From: Bacteroidales bacterium UBA1189 | GTDB lineage: Bacteria; Bacteroidota; Bacteroidia; Bacteroidales; Bacteroidaceae | DNA length: 10,267 nucleotides | Reading direction: 5' to 3' | Assembly (NCBI GenBank): GCA_002309805.1 | Contig: DBYJ01000019.1 | Span: 402-10,668 of the forward strand | Part shown: positions 1-5,965 of the stretch, piece by piece | How positions within the stretch are numbered: position 1 is the first letter of the stretch | Layout: each line of letters begins with the position of its first letter | Translations under genes and position numbers: made by a program | The notes under the pieces: generated by a model | What the model saw: only the letters and a program-made list of their open reading frames with translations | Told to the model about the DNA's origin: nothing | The model's database searches: none

Positions 1-1
1 T

Positions 2-70
2 GGCAATAAGAGCGTGCCTCGTTTTCTGGAAGCCTTCGCCATCTCTGTCATAAGCACCATACGGAAATGA
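2..70 (+). CDS. C-terminal tail of an unidentified upstream gene (partial)
   Basis: The reading frame entering at base 2 stays open for 22 codons and ends at TGA (68-70). It would encode a tail ending in FLEAFAISVISTIRK. Of the other two frames on this strand, one hits TAA at once and the other stops at 51-53. The codon choice (CTG GAA GCC TTC GCC ATC) resembles the neighbouring genes. The stop lies 25 bases before the dehydrogenase start, close enough for cotranscription. There is too little protein to name a family, and it could be chance. Confidence 0.4.
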   Translation, partial: GNKSVPRFLEAFAISVISTIRK

Positions 71-95
71 ATAAAATTTGTAAACAGGAAAGAAA

Positions 96-1073
96 ATGAA
101 AATAGTCATATTGGACGGATATACAGCCAATCCGGGCGACTTGTCCTGGGATGAGCTACGGAAGTATGGCGAACTTGAGGTCTTCGACCGCACAGCTCCC
201 GATGAATTACTCTGCCGTGCCGAAGGAGCCGAGGTGCTGCTCACCAACAAAGTCATCATCAACGCAGCAGCCATGGCTGCCCTGCCCCAGTTGCGCTACA
301 TCGGCGTGCTGGCAACAGGCTATAACGTGGTTGACATCGAAGAAGCGCATCGCAGAGGCATCGTTGTGACGAACATCCCGGCCTACAGCACGATGTCTGT
401 GGCTCAGATGGTGATGGCCCACCTGCTGAACATCACGAATCAAGTGGCGCTCCATGCAGAAGCGGTCAGGCAAGGCGAATGGGAGAAAAGCCCCGACTTC
501 TCCTTTGCCAAAACACCGCTCATCGAGTTGGACGGGCGCACGATGGGCATCGTCGGTCTTGGCAATATCGGCAGACAAGTGGCGCGAATGGCTCAGGCAA
601 TGGGCATGAAGGTAATGGCTGTGAGCAGCAAGACAGAAGAGGAGCTCCGGCCACTTGGAATACGTAAAGCCGTGAACTACGCACAGTTGTTCAGCGAAGC
701 GGACGTCGTGAGCCTGCATTGCCCTCTGACCGAGGAGACGCGGCATCTTGTCAATCGCGAACGCCTGGCTCTGATGAAACCCACAGCCATCCTCATCAAC
801 ACAGGCCGCGGCCCGCTGCTCGACGAACAGGCCGTCAGCGACGCCCTTGCCGAAGGTCGCCTCTATGCCGTCGGCATTGATGTCCTCACCGAAGAACCTC
901 CCCGCAAAGGCAGTCCTTTACTCCCCCTAAAGGGGGCTGGGGGGTCTGCACCCAATTGCTTCATCACCCCCCACATCGCCTGGGCTTCTGCTGCCGCCCG
1001 CCGGCGCCTCATCGACATAGCGACAAGCAATGTCGCCTGCTTCCTGCACGGCAAGGCTCAGAACACAATATGA
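96..1073 (+). CDS. D-2-hydroxyacid dehydrogenase (glycerate/hydroxypyruvate reductase-like)
   Basis: A cytoplasmic NAD(P)-dependent oxidoreductase that interconverts a 2-hydroxyacid and its 2-oxoacid; the closest resemblance is to glycerate dehydrogenase. The 325 residues fit the family. The Rossmann signature is GLGNIG (G154, G156, G159). The catalytic triad is R238 (in NTGRG), E267 (in TEEP) and H293 (in TPHIAW). The second strand of the nucleotide fold ends in AVSSK instead of the acidic residue of strict NAD enzymes, so NADP use is possible. The ATG at 96 follows an A/G-rich AGGAAAGAAA leader. Residues about 274-285 look like a small in-frame insertion, just before the catalytic His, coded by a G/C palindrome (see repeat at 921-944). 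The substrate cannot be fixed from sequence. The family call is firm. Confidence 0.93.
   Translation: MKIVILDGYTANPGDLSWDELRKYGELEVFDRTAPDELLCRAEGAEVLLTNKVIINAAAMAALPQLRYIGVLATGYNVVDIEEAHRRGIVVTNIPAYSTMSVAQMVMAHLLNITNQVALHAEAVRQGEWEKSPDFSFAKTPLIELDGRTMGIVGLGNIGRQVARMAQAMGMKVMAVSSKTEEELRPLGIRKAVNYAQLFSEADVVSLHCPLTEETRHLVNRERLALMKPTAILINTGRGPLLDEQAVSDALAEGRLYAVGIDVLTEEPPRKGSPLLPLKGAGGSAPNCFITPHIAWASAAARRRLIDIATSNVACFLHGKAQNTI
921..944. repeat. G/C-rich mini-repeat inside the dehydrogenase gene
   Basis: CCCCCT-AA-AGGGGG (923-936) is a perfect 6-bp inverted repeat with a 2-base centre, followed by CTGGGGGG (937-944). It is translated in frame as PLKGAGG between SPLL and SAPNC, where relatives usually join directly or nearly so. 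It looks like an intergenic-type repeat captured in a coding region without breaking the frame. Confidence 0.6.
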
Positions 1074-1118
1074 TTCCAGCACAACAGCCGCTGGCCTTCC
1101 GGTAATTCCCACATAAAC

Positions 1119-1165
1119 AAAAAAAGAGAGCCATGCCTATCGGCACGACTCTCTGGGACTTTTTT
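1119..1165. terminator. Bidirectional rho-independent terminator between convergent genes
   Basis: The arms AGAGAG (1125-1130) and CTCTCT (1149-1154) extend inward through GU/GC pairs to TGCC/GGCA, closing a loop of about four bases: roughly 13 bp of stem. On the minus strand the stem is followed by seven T (1119-1125), a strong terminator for the lipoprotein gene. On the plus strand it is followed, after GGGAC, by six T (1160-1165), which can end transcription from the dehydrogenase. Confidence 0.85.
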
Positions 1166-1178
1166 GCTCGTCTGTTGT

Positions 1179-1364
1179 TTATTCAGCTTCGGGGCAAGCG
1201 CAGCTATCGCATACGCAAGTGTCGCAAGCGCATGTGTCAGCGCAAGCTTCTTCAACAACTTCGCATACGCTATCAACTTCCTCACAAGTCTTATCAGTCT
1301 TCTGACCACAAGATGCGAAAGATACAGCTACAACAGCTGCGAACAAAAATGCTAACTTTTTCAT
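1179..1364 (-). CDS. Small cysteine-rich lipoprotein (61 aa)
   Basis: The family is not recognised. Residues 1-18 form a classic lipoprotein signal (MKK, hydrophobic run, then FAS before C19), so the mature protein should be lipid-anchored in the envelope. The mature part of about 43 residues is acidic and has nine further cysteines: C27, C34 and C41 at heptad spacing, then C45, C47, C50, C52, C55 and C57 in a CxC/CxxC ladder ending in PEAE. It has no aromatic residues after the signal. Metal binding or a thiol role is an inference. The gene has its own promoter signature and a strong terminator, which argues that it is expressed. The coding DNA is built from short near-repeats (CGCAAGCGCA-like). 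Genuine gene: likely; function: unknown. Confidence 0.8.
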   Translation of the reverse strand: MKKLAFLFAAVVAVSFASCGQKTDKTCEEVDSVCEVVEEACADTCACDTCVCDSCACPEAE

Positions 1365-1418
1365 TTCTTTTTTGCTTTTTTAAACGTGTAAAACAATCAA
1401 TTGTTTATTAAAACGCTG

Positions 1419-1452
1419 CAAAGGTACGGCGATTTTCTGAATTACATGCAAC
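1419..1452 (-). promoter_or_regulatory. Bacteroidetes-type promoter for the Cys-rich lipoprotein
   Basis: Read on the minus strand there is TACCTTTG (1419-1426), matching the -7 consensus TAnnTTTG, with GTTG (1449-1452) 22 bases upstream as a weak -33 element. It predicts a leader of about 50 nt before the ATG at 1364. Confidence 0.65.
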
Positions 1453-1623
1453 TTTTAGGAACTTTTTTTCATCTTTTTTTGTGTTTTTTTGTTAAATACT
1501 TGATATTCAACACCACGTTTTTCGCCGTTGAACACAAAAAACTGAAACTTTCGCACTTCTTCGGCAAACAATGGACTTTGATTCGCCAGACACGAAACCT
1601 TAACAAATAATAAATTCTCTTTG

Positions 1624-1644
1624 CTCAATGTGCAATGTTCAATG
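1624..1644 (+). repeat. Three tandem heptamers upstream of the mtaB -7 box
   Basis: CTCAATG, TGCAATG and TTCAATG lie end to end (1624-1630, 1631-1637, 1638-1644). They end eight bases before the -7 box and cover the place where a -33 element should be. Confidence 0.6.
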
Positions 1645-1652
1645 AATTTTCG

Positions 1653-1660
1653 TAACTTTG
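1653..1660 (+). promoter_or_regulatory. -7 promoter box of the mtaB operon
   Basis: TAACTTTG is a full match to TAnnTTTG. No clear -33 TTTG is at the usual distance; heptamer repeats occupy that stretch. The box ends four bases before the GTG start, so transcription should begin at or within a few bases of the start codon. Confidence 0.7.
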
Positions 1661-1664
1661 CGGC

Positions 1665-3005
1665 GTGAATACCTTAAAAGGCAAAAAGGCTGTCTTCTAC
1701 ACGCTCGGTTGCAAACTCAACTTCGCAGAGACAAGCTCTATCCAGCAGCAACTGAAGGCTGCCGGCGTAGAGACGGCTGGCAATGGCGAAGCAGCGGACA
1801 TCTGCATCGTCAACACTTGCAGCGTCACAGAGGTGGCAGACAGCAAGAGCCGGCAAGCCATCAGCCGCCTCCGACGCAAGCACACAGAAGCATTGATGGT
1901 GGTGACCGGCTGCTACGCACAGCTACGAGTCCTCTCCAGCACTCCCTTAAAGGAAGAGGACAAAAAGTGCCTCGAAAACATCGACCTCGTGGTGAACGCA
2001 AAGCAGAAGGGAGACATCCCCATGCTCATTGAAGAAGCACTGGAGCTAAAAGGCTCCGCCAAGGATGAGGAAAAGGAGGCTGGAACTTTCTTCCCCGCTT
2101 GTGCTTGCGGCGAACGGACGCGCTTCTTCCTGAAGGTACAGGACGGCTGCAACTACTTCTGCACCTACTGCACCATACCCTTCGCCAGAGGGCGAAGCAG
2201 AAACGGGAGCATTGCATCACTCGTCCGTCAGGCAGAAGAGGCAGCAAAGCAGGGAGGCAAGGAAATCGTGCTGACAGGCGTCAACATCGGCGACTTCGGC
2301 AAGACCACCGGCGAATCGTTCATCGACCTCATCCGCGCTCTCGACGGCGTGGCGGGCATCAGCCGCTACCGCATCTCCTCCCTCGAGCCCGACCTCCTCA
2401 CCGACGAAATCATCGACTTCGTAGCCTGTTCGCGGGCGTTCATGCCCCACTTCCATATCCCCCTCCAGTCGGGCAGCGACGAGGTGCTGCGCCTCATGCG
2501 CCGCCGTTACGACTCGGCGCTCTTCCGCCAGAAGGTCCAGCGCATCAAGGCCGTCATGCCCCATGCCTTCATCGGCGTCGATGTCATCGTGGGCACGCGC
2601 GGCGAGACCGACGAGCACTTCCGCCAGACGTACGACTTCCTCCGCAGCCTCGATGTCACCCAGCTGCACGTCTTCAGCTACTCCGAGCGCCCAGGCACGG
2701 CAGCCCTGAAGATTGACGGCCCTGTGCCCTCGGCCGAGAAACACCGCCGCAGCGAGCTCCTGCTGGCACTCTCCGCCGAGAAGACGCACGCCTTCTACGC
2801 CTCCCACATCGGCAGCACGGCCACCGTGCTGCTCGAGCATCAGAAACGCGGCCTCCCCATCTCAGGCTTTACGGAGAACTACATCCGCGTGGAGATGGCG
2901 CCATCCCCCACCCCTTTGAAAGACAACACCCTCGTCCATGTCCGCCTCGGCGATTTCTCTGCTGACGGCACGGCACTAAAGGGAAAAGAAGAATCTGAAC
3001 AATGA
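1665..3005 (+). CDS. mtaB: tRNA t6A37 C2-methylthiotransferase MtaB
   Basis: A radical-SAM enzyme that adds a methylthio group to N6-threonylcarbamoyladenosine at position 37 of tRNAs, turning t6A into ms2t6A. The N-terminal MTTase domain carries the three cluster cysteines C16 (TLGCKLN), C52 (VNTCSVTE) and C83 (TGCYAQ). The radical-SAM core has C162, C166 and C169 (CNYFCTYC), and a TRAM-like RNA-binding domain spans about 382-432. The 446 residues are normal for the family. The start is GTG at 1665: an in-frame TAA at 1653-1655, inside the -7 box, excludes any earlier start, so the mRNA looks leaderless. Residues about 88-100 and 411-421 are extra, low-complexity patches containing STPLK and SPTPLK. 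It is the first gene of a three-gene operon. Confidence 0.95.
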   Translation: MNTLKGKKAVFYTLGCKLNFAETSSIQQQLKAAGVETAGNGEAADICIVNTCSVTEVADSKSRQAISRLRRKHTEALMVVTGCYAQLRVLSSTPLKEEDKKCLENIDLVVNAKQKGDIPMLIEEALELKGSAKDEEKEAGTFFPACACGERTRFFLKVQDGCNYFCTYCTIPFARGRSRNGSIASLVRQAEEAAKQGGKEIVLTGVNIGDFGKTTGESFIDLIRALDGVAGISRYRISSLEPDLLTDEIIDFVACSRAFMPHFHIPLQSGSDEVLRLMRRRYDSALFRQKVQRIKAVMPHAFIGVDVIVGTRGETDEHFRQTYDFLRSLDVTQLHVFSYSERPGTAALKIDGPVPSAEKHRRSELLLALSAEKTHAFYASHIGSTATVLLEHQKRGLPISGFTENYIRVEMAPSPTPLKDNTLVHVRLGDFSADGTALKGKEESEQ

Positions 3006-4084
3006 AAGTATCCGTCGTCATACTCAACTGGAATGCCGAGCACCTGCTGCGCCAGTTCCTTCCGTCCGTCGTCCATCACAGCGAGGGCGAGGGCATCGAG
3101 GTCGTGGTAGCCGACAACGGCTCCACCGACGGCTCACTGGCTCTGCTGGCGTCAGAATTCCCCACCGTGCGCATCATCGCCCTCGACCAGAACTACGGCT
3201 TTGCCGAGGGCTACAACCGCGCCCTGGCTCACGTCGATGCCGAATATGCCGTGCTGCTCAACGACGATGTGGAGGTCACCCCCGGCTGGCTCACGCCGCT
3301 CGCCACCTTCATGGACACCCACCCCGGCTACGCCGCCTGTCAGCCCAAGCTGATGAGCTGGCACGAGCGCGACCACTTCGAGTATGCCGGTGCCTGCGGC
3401 GGCTACCTCGACCGCTACGGCTACCCCTTCTGCCGCGGCCGTATCTTCAACACCATCGAGACGGACCGGGGGCAGTACGATGGAGAATTGAAGAATGAGG
3501 CATCAGGAATCAAGAATTCTCCTGACCTCCTCTGGGCCACCGGCGCCTGCCTGTTCATCCGCATGGCAGACTACCGCGCGGCGGGCGGGCTCGACGGCCG
3601 TTTCTTCGCCCACATGGAGGAGGTCGACCTCTGCTGGCGTCTGCGCTGTCGTGGCCGCCGCATAGCCTGCGTGACGGACAGCGTGGTCTATCACGTCGGC
3701 GGAGCCTCGCTGCAAGCCGGCAGCCCGCGCAAGACGTTCCTCAACTTCCGCAACAACCTGCTGATGCTCTACAAGAACCTCCCGCCGCGCGAGCTACGCC
3801 CCGTGCTGCGTGTGCGTGCCGTGCTCGATGTCGTTGCCGCCTTCACGTTCCTGCTGAAGGGCGAAGGGCGCAACTTCCTCGCCGTGTTCCGTGCCCGCCG
3901 CGCCTTCCGCCGTCTGAAGCCCGATTTCACCGCCAGTCGGCAGGAGAACATCGCTGCCGCCACTGCTGCCGGAAACCCCGCCCTTGCCGTTGCTGAGCGC
4001 CGCCCCTGGAGCATCCTCGTCCAGTACCACCTTCGCCACCGCCATACCTACAACCAACTGAAAAAAAAAGTCCTTAATCCCTAA
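3002..4084 (+). CDS. Family 2 glycosyltransferase (rhamnosyltransferase-like)
   Basis: Predicted inverting GT-A glycosyltransferase that moves a sugar from a nucleotide donor onto a cell-surface glycan or lipid acceptor at the inner face of the membrane. It opens with the GT2 strand VSVVILNWN (3-11), then the donor-site DNGSTDGS (38-45), the metal-binding NDD (87-89), and a WATGACLFIR segment (178-187) followed by the HMEEVDLCWRL acceptor/catalytic motif (204-214). The layout matches the WbbL/rhamnosyltransferase branch, but donor and acceptor cannot be read from sequence. The C-terminal part (about 265-360) is basic and may sit on the membrane. ATG overlaps the mtaB stop as ATGA, implying translational coupling. 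Residues 161-173 (3482-3520) are a probable in-frame repeat insertion with an A-rich base composition unlike its surroundings. Confidence 0.92.
   Translation: MKVSVVILNWNAEHLLRQFLPSVVHHSEGEGIEVVVADNGSTDGSLALLASEFPTVRIIALDQNYGFAEGYNRALAHVDAEYAVLLNDDVEVTPGWLTPLATFMDTHPGYAACQPKLMSWHERDHFEYAGACGGYLDRYGYPFCRGRIFNTIETDRGQYDGELKNEASGIKNSPDLLWATGACLFIRMADYRAAGGLDGRFFAHMEEVDLCWRLRCRGRRIACVTDSVVYHVGGASLQAGSPRKTFLNFRNNLLMLYKNLPPRELRPVLRVRAVLDVVAAFTFLLKGEGRNFLAVFRARRAFRRLKPDFTASRQENIAAATAAGNPALAVAERRPWSILVQYHLRHRHTYNQLKKKVLNP
3482..3520 (+). repeat. Probable AT-rich repeat remnant inside the glycosyltransferase gene
   Basis: Within very GC-rich coding sequence there is a 39-base A-rich patch built on GAATTGAAGAATGAGG, GGAATCAAG and AATTC. 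It encodes GELKNEASGIKNS between GQYD and PDLLWATGA, which relatives usually join closely. In-frame and compositionally foreign. Confidence 0.5.
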
Positions 4085-4101
4085 CTCTTCACAAAATAAA
4101 A

Positions 4102-4941
4102 ATGAAAACAATCTCCTTCCTCCTCACCGCACTGACGCTCATGTTCGCCACCTCATGCACCGCCCCCGCCCCCCGCATCTCCATCTTCGCCGACCACATC
4201 GGCACCATCGCCCAGCAGGAGCACATCAGCTTCGCCGAGGCCGCCACGCGCATCCGCAATCTGGGCTACACTGGCGTCGACGTCGGCACCAACTACAGCC
4301 ATGCCCATCTCAACACCCTCGACAGCCTCGGCTTCGCCCACGCCTGCGCCATCGCCTGGATAGACTTCGTGGCTGGCCCGCAGCCTGCCGCCGAGGAGCA
4401 GGCACTCTCGTTCATGGAGACGCGCCAATGGTCGCAGCTGCTACTTGTGCCCGGCTTCCTGCCCGCCAACCGTCCCGCAGCCTACACCGATAGCCTCCGC
4501 GACGCCGCCATCAGCCGCATCGCCGCCTTTGCCGACAAGGCCGCCCAGCGCGGACTGCGTGTCCTCGTCGAGGACTTCGACAACCCCCGCTCGCTCTGCT
4601 ACGACACCCCCTCGCTCGACCGCCTCTTCGCCGCCTCGCCAGCGCTGGGCCACGTCTTCGACACGGGTAACTACGTCTATGGCGGCGAGGACGTGCTGAC
4701 CGCCCTCACCCACTTCCGCGACCGCATCTACCACGTCCACCTCAAGGACCGCCTCGCCCCCCACGACGGCGCCTCCCCTGCCATCGGCAAGGGCATCGTC
4801 CCCACCCGCGAGGTCATCGCACAGCTCATCCGCAGCGGCTATCGCGGCTGGTTCACCGTCGAGCATTACGGCTCCTCCCACATGCTCTCCGACGCCGCCT
4901 TCTCCATCCACACCATCACCGCTCCTGAGAAGAAGGAATAG
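4102..4941 (+). CDS. Secreted sugar-phosphate isomerase/epimerase-like TIM-barrel lipoprotein
   Basis: A xylose-isomerase-like (AP endonuclease 2 superfamily) TIM barrel with a lipoprotein signal: residues 1-18 are hydrophobic with ATS before C19, so it is predicted to be anchored in the periplasm or outer membrane. Barrel landmarks are GYTGVDVG (55-62), VLVEDFDN with E157 (154-161), HVFDTGN with D187 (184-190), HVHLKD with H213 (211-216) and WFTVEHYG with E254 (250-257); E157, D187, H213 and E254 are the likely metal ligands. The 279 residues fit a single-domain enzyme. The gene starts 17 bases after the glycosyltransferase stop, so it is the last gene of the mtaB operon. Substrate unknown; a periplasmic sugar or sugar-acid role is inference. 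The GC-rich codons match those of its neighbours. Confidence 0.85.
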   Translation: MKTISFLLTALTLMFATSCTAPAPRISIFADHIGTIAQQEHISFAEAATRIRNLGYTGVDVGTNYSHAHLNTLDSLGFAHACAIAWIDFVAGPQPAAEEQALSFMETRQWSQLLLVPGFLPANRPAAYTDSLRDAAISRIAAFADKAAQRGLRVLVEDFDNPRSLCYDTPSLDRLFAASPALGHVFDTGNYVYGGEDVLTALTHFRDRIYHVHLKDRLAPHDGASPAIGKGIVPTREVIAQLIRSGYRGWFTVEHYGSSHMLSDAAFSIHTITAPEKKE

Positions 4942-4942
4942 G

Positions 4943-5053
4943 CCGATTATCCCCCTCTGAATCAGGTAACAACACTTTGCATTTCCCCTACTCAGCCCCA
5001 CCCCAAGGGCTGAGTTTTCGTTTATCTGGAGGGGGGATAATAATAGGTCAAAA
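4943..5053 (+). repeat. Dispersed intergenic repeat, copy A
   Basis: It matches copy B (6508-6621) over its whole length. From 4988 to 5053 the match is nearly exact, with three substitutions and one missing G. The left half (CCGATTATCCCC to ATTTCCC) is looser. The ends form an imperfect outer inverted repeat (TTATCCCCCTC at 4948-4957 region against GAGGGGGGATAA at 5029-5040), so the element can fold on itself. The left edge abuts the stop codon of the isomerase gene. Confidence 0.85.
4991..5024 (+). terminator. Hairpin terminator at the end of the mtaB operon (inside repeat A)
   Basis: CTCAGCCC (4991-4998) pairs perfectly with GGGCTGAG (5007-5014) across an 8-base loop and is followed by TTTTCGTTT. 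It lies 50 bases after the last stop of the operon and is pointed correctly to end it. The T tract is interrupted by CG, so efficiency is uncertain. Confidence 0.65.
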
Positions 5054-5170
5054 GTATGTGCTCACCTGAAAACTGTATACTGAATCACTGAATCAATCCC
5101 CTTCCCCATTAACCGCTAACCGCTCCCCCTATACCGAAAAACAACTGGATTCTGGAACGGAGAAAAAAAC

Positions 5171-5179
5171 TTATCCACA
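5171..5179 (+). other. Single DnaA-box-like nonamer
   Basis: TTATCCACA is identical to the classic high-affinity DnaA box. Only one copy is present and no second box or AT-rich opening region accompanies it, so this may be chance. It sits about 50 bases upstream of the -7 box of the four-helix-bundle gene. Confidence 0.3.
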
Positions 5180-5228
5180 AAGCACACACTTTTTCCCCAT
5201 CCCATGCCGGAAAGACAAAAGAAATGCC

Positions 5229-5236
5229 TATCTTTG
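5229..5236 (+). promoter_or_regulatory. -7 promoter box of the four-helix-bundle gene
   Basis: TATCTTTG fits TAnnTTTG. A -33 TTTG is not visible at the expected distance. The predicted leader is about 50 nt and consists mostly of the CCCAT array. Confidence 0.6.
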
Positions 5237-5259
5237 CAGTCACATCACTCCTATCAGTT

Positions 5260-5293
5260 CCCATCAACACCCATAACACCCATCAACTCCCAT
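5260..5293 (-). repeat. CCCAT array in the leader of the four-helix-bundle gene
   Basis: CCCAT occurs at 5260, 5270, 5279 and 5289, a period of 9-10 bases, with spacers CAACA, AACA and CAACT. The last unit contains the first two bases of the start codon (CCCATG). Read on the minus strand the units are ATGGG, the same motif as in the array at the other end of the gene. Confidence 0.75.
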
Positions 5294-5939
5294 GCCCACC
5301 GACACCAGCAGTTTCCTCGTTCCCAAGGGCGACTACAAGCGTCTCATCGCCTTCCAGAAGTCGGAGTGCATCTACGACCTCACCTGCTATTTCATCGAGC
5401 ACTACCTGCCGGCCATCGGCGACCGCACGGTGGACCAGATGAAGCAGGCTGCCCGCTCGGGCAAGCAGAACATCGCCGAGGGCATTGAGACGGGCACCAC
5501 GTCGATGGAGGCGTGCATCAAGCTGGTGAACGTGGCGAAGGCCAGCCTGAAGGAGCTGCAGGAGGACTACGAGGACTACCTGCGCACCCACGGCGGCGAG
5601 GTGTGGGACGCGGACAGCCAGCAATGCCGCAATGCCCGCCAGTGGTGCCGCCAGCACTCGCAGTCTGCCGACTACCTGCGCGTCTGCGAACTGCGCGACG
5701 ACATCACCATCGCCAACATTGCACTCGTGCTGATACACCAGACGGACTATCTGCTGCGCCAGCTGCTGGAGCGCTACAAGACCGACTTCCTCACCCACGG
5801 CGGCATCAAAGAGCAGATGTCCGCCGCGCGAAGGAGCTGGAGGGAGGAACACGGGTATTATAATGGGAGGACTGGGTGTGATGAGAACAATGGGAATAAT
5901 GGGAGGCCAGGCCCGACAAACGACAATCAGAAGAAATAA
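5292..5939 (+). CDS. Four-helix-bundle suffix domain protein (23S rRNA IVS-protein superfamily)
   Basis: It belongs to the S23/IVP-like four-helix-bundle superfamily, best matching the 'four helix bundle suffix' type of Bacteroidetes. Visible landmarks are FQKSECIYDLTCYF (21-34), the conserved turn GKQNIAEG (57-64), a helix rich in K/L/E (about 74-98), and the pairing helices around DDITIANIALVLIHQTDYLL (136-155). It has no known enzyme activity; relatives are small, pentamer-forming helical proteins, some of which bind nucleic acid or partner a retroelement, and there is no reverse transcriptase here. The ATG at 5292 lies about 50 bases after the promoter box. Residues 191-205 are a tail of three-residue units (NGR, TGC, DEN, NGN, NGR) produced by a 9-base DNA repeat. 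Family call good; cellular role unknown. Confidence 0.85.
   Translation: MPTDTSSFLVPKGDYKRLIAFQKSECIYDLTCYFIEHYLPAIGDRTVDQMKQAARSGKQNIAEGIETGTTSMEACIKLVNVAKASLKELQEDYEDYLRTHGGEVWDADSQQCRNARQWCRQHSQSADYLRVCELRDDITIANIALVLIHQTDYLLRQLLERYKTDFLTHGGIKEQMSAARRSWREEHGYYNGRTGCDENNGNNGRPGPTNDNQKK
5862..5906 (+). repeat. Five-unit 9-base tandem repeat at the 3' end of the four-helix-bundle gene
   Basis: ATGGG-like cores occur exactly every nine bases: ATGGG 5863, CTGGG 5872, ATGAG 5881, ATGGG 5890, ATGGG 5899. Because the period is a multiple of three, it is read as five NGx-type tripeptides. The motif is the reverse complement of the array before the start codon. Confidence 0.8.
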
Positions 5940-5965
5940 ACAAAGGAGTCAAAGGCAATTCGGCA

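Larger units (their letters stand above)
4942..5291. other. 350-base gap: dispersed repeat, terminator, DnaA-box-like site, promoter, array
   Basis: From left to right it holds repeat copy A (4943-5053) with its hairpin; a stretch with the direct pairs TGAATCAC/TGAATCAA (5081-5096) and TAACCGC/TAACCGC (about 5110-5124); one perfect TTATCCACA (5171-5179); the -7 box of the next gene (5229-5236); and a CCCAT array that runs into the next start codon (5260-5293). No coding frame with gene-like features is seen; the short ORFs starting near 5204 and 5224 look like chance readings. Confidence 0.7.

Noticed and set aside
207..746. 179-codon minus-strand open frame opposite the dehydrogenase
   Set aside because: Shadow frame; the sense strand carries all catalytic motifs of a hydroxyacid dehydrogenase.
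1401..1610. 69-codon plus-strand ORF in the AT-rich gap before mtaB
   Set aside because: The residues reflect runs of T and A; it overlaps the minus-strand promoter of the lipoprotein and resembles no protein family.
2217..2840. 207-codon minus-strand open frame opposite mtaB
   Set aside because: Shadow of the GC-rich radical-SAM coding frame; composition is biased and no motif or promoter supports it.
5171..5179. Chromosomal origin indicated by the perfect DnaA box
   Set aside because: A single nonamer, with no box cluster, AT-rich opening region or dnaA/dnaN neighbourhood; chance occurrence is quite possible.
5260..5293. CRISPR array from the regular CCCAT units
   Set aside because: Units are 5 bases with 4-5 base spacers; there are no 25-40 base repeats or spacers and no cas genes.
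5292..5939. Diversity-generating retroelement (four-helix-bundle proteins can be its accessory factor)
   Set aside because: No reverse transcriptase, template repeat or variable-repeat target gene is present in the window.
5292..5939. 23S rRNA intervening-sequence gene
   Set aside because: No rRNA sequence flanks the gene; it has its own promoter box and lies between protein-coding genes.
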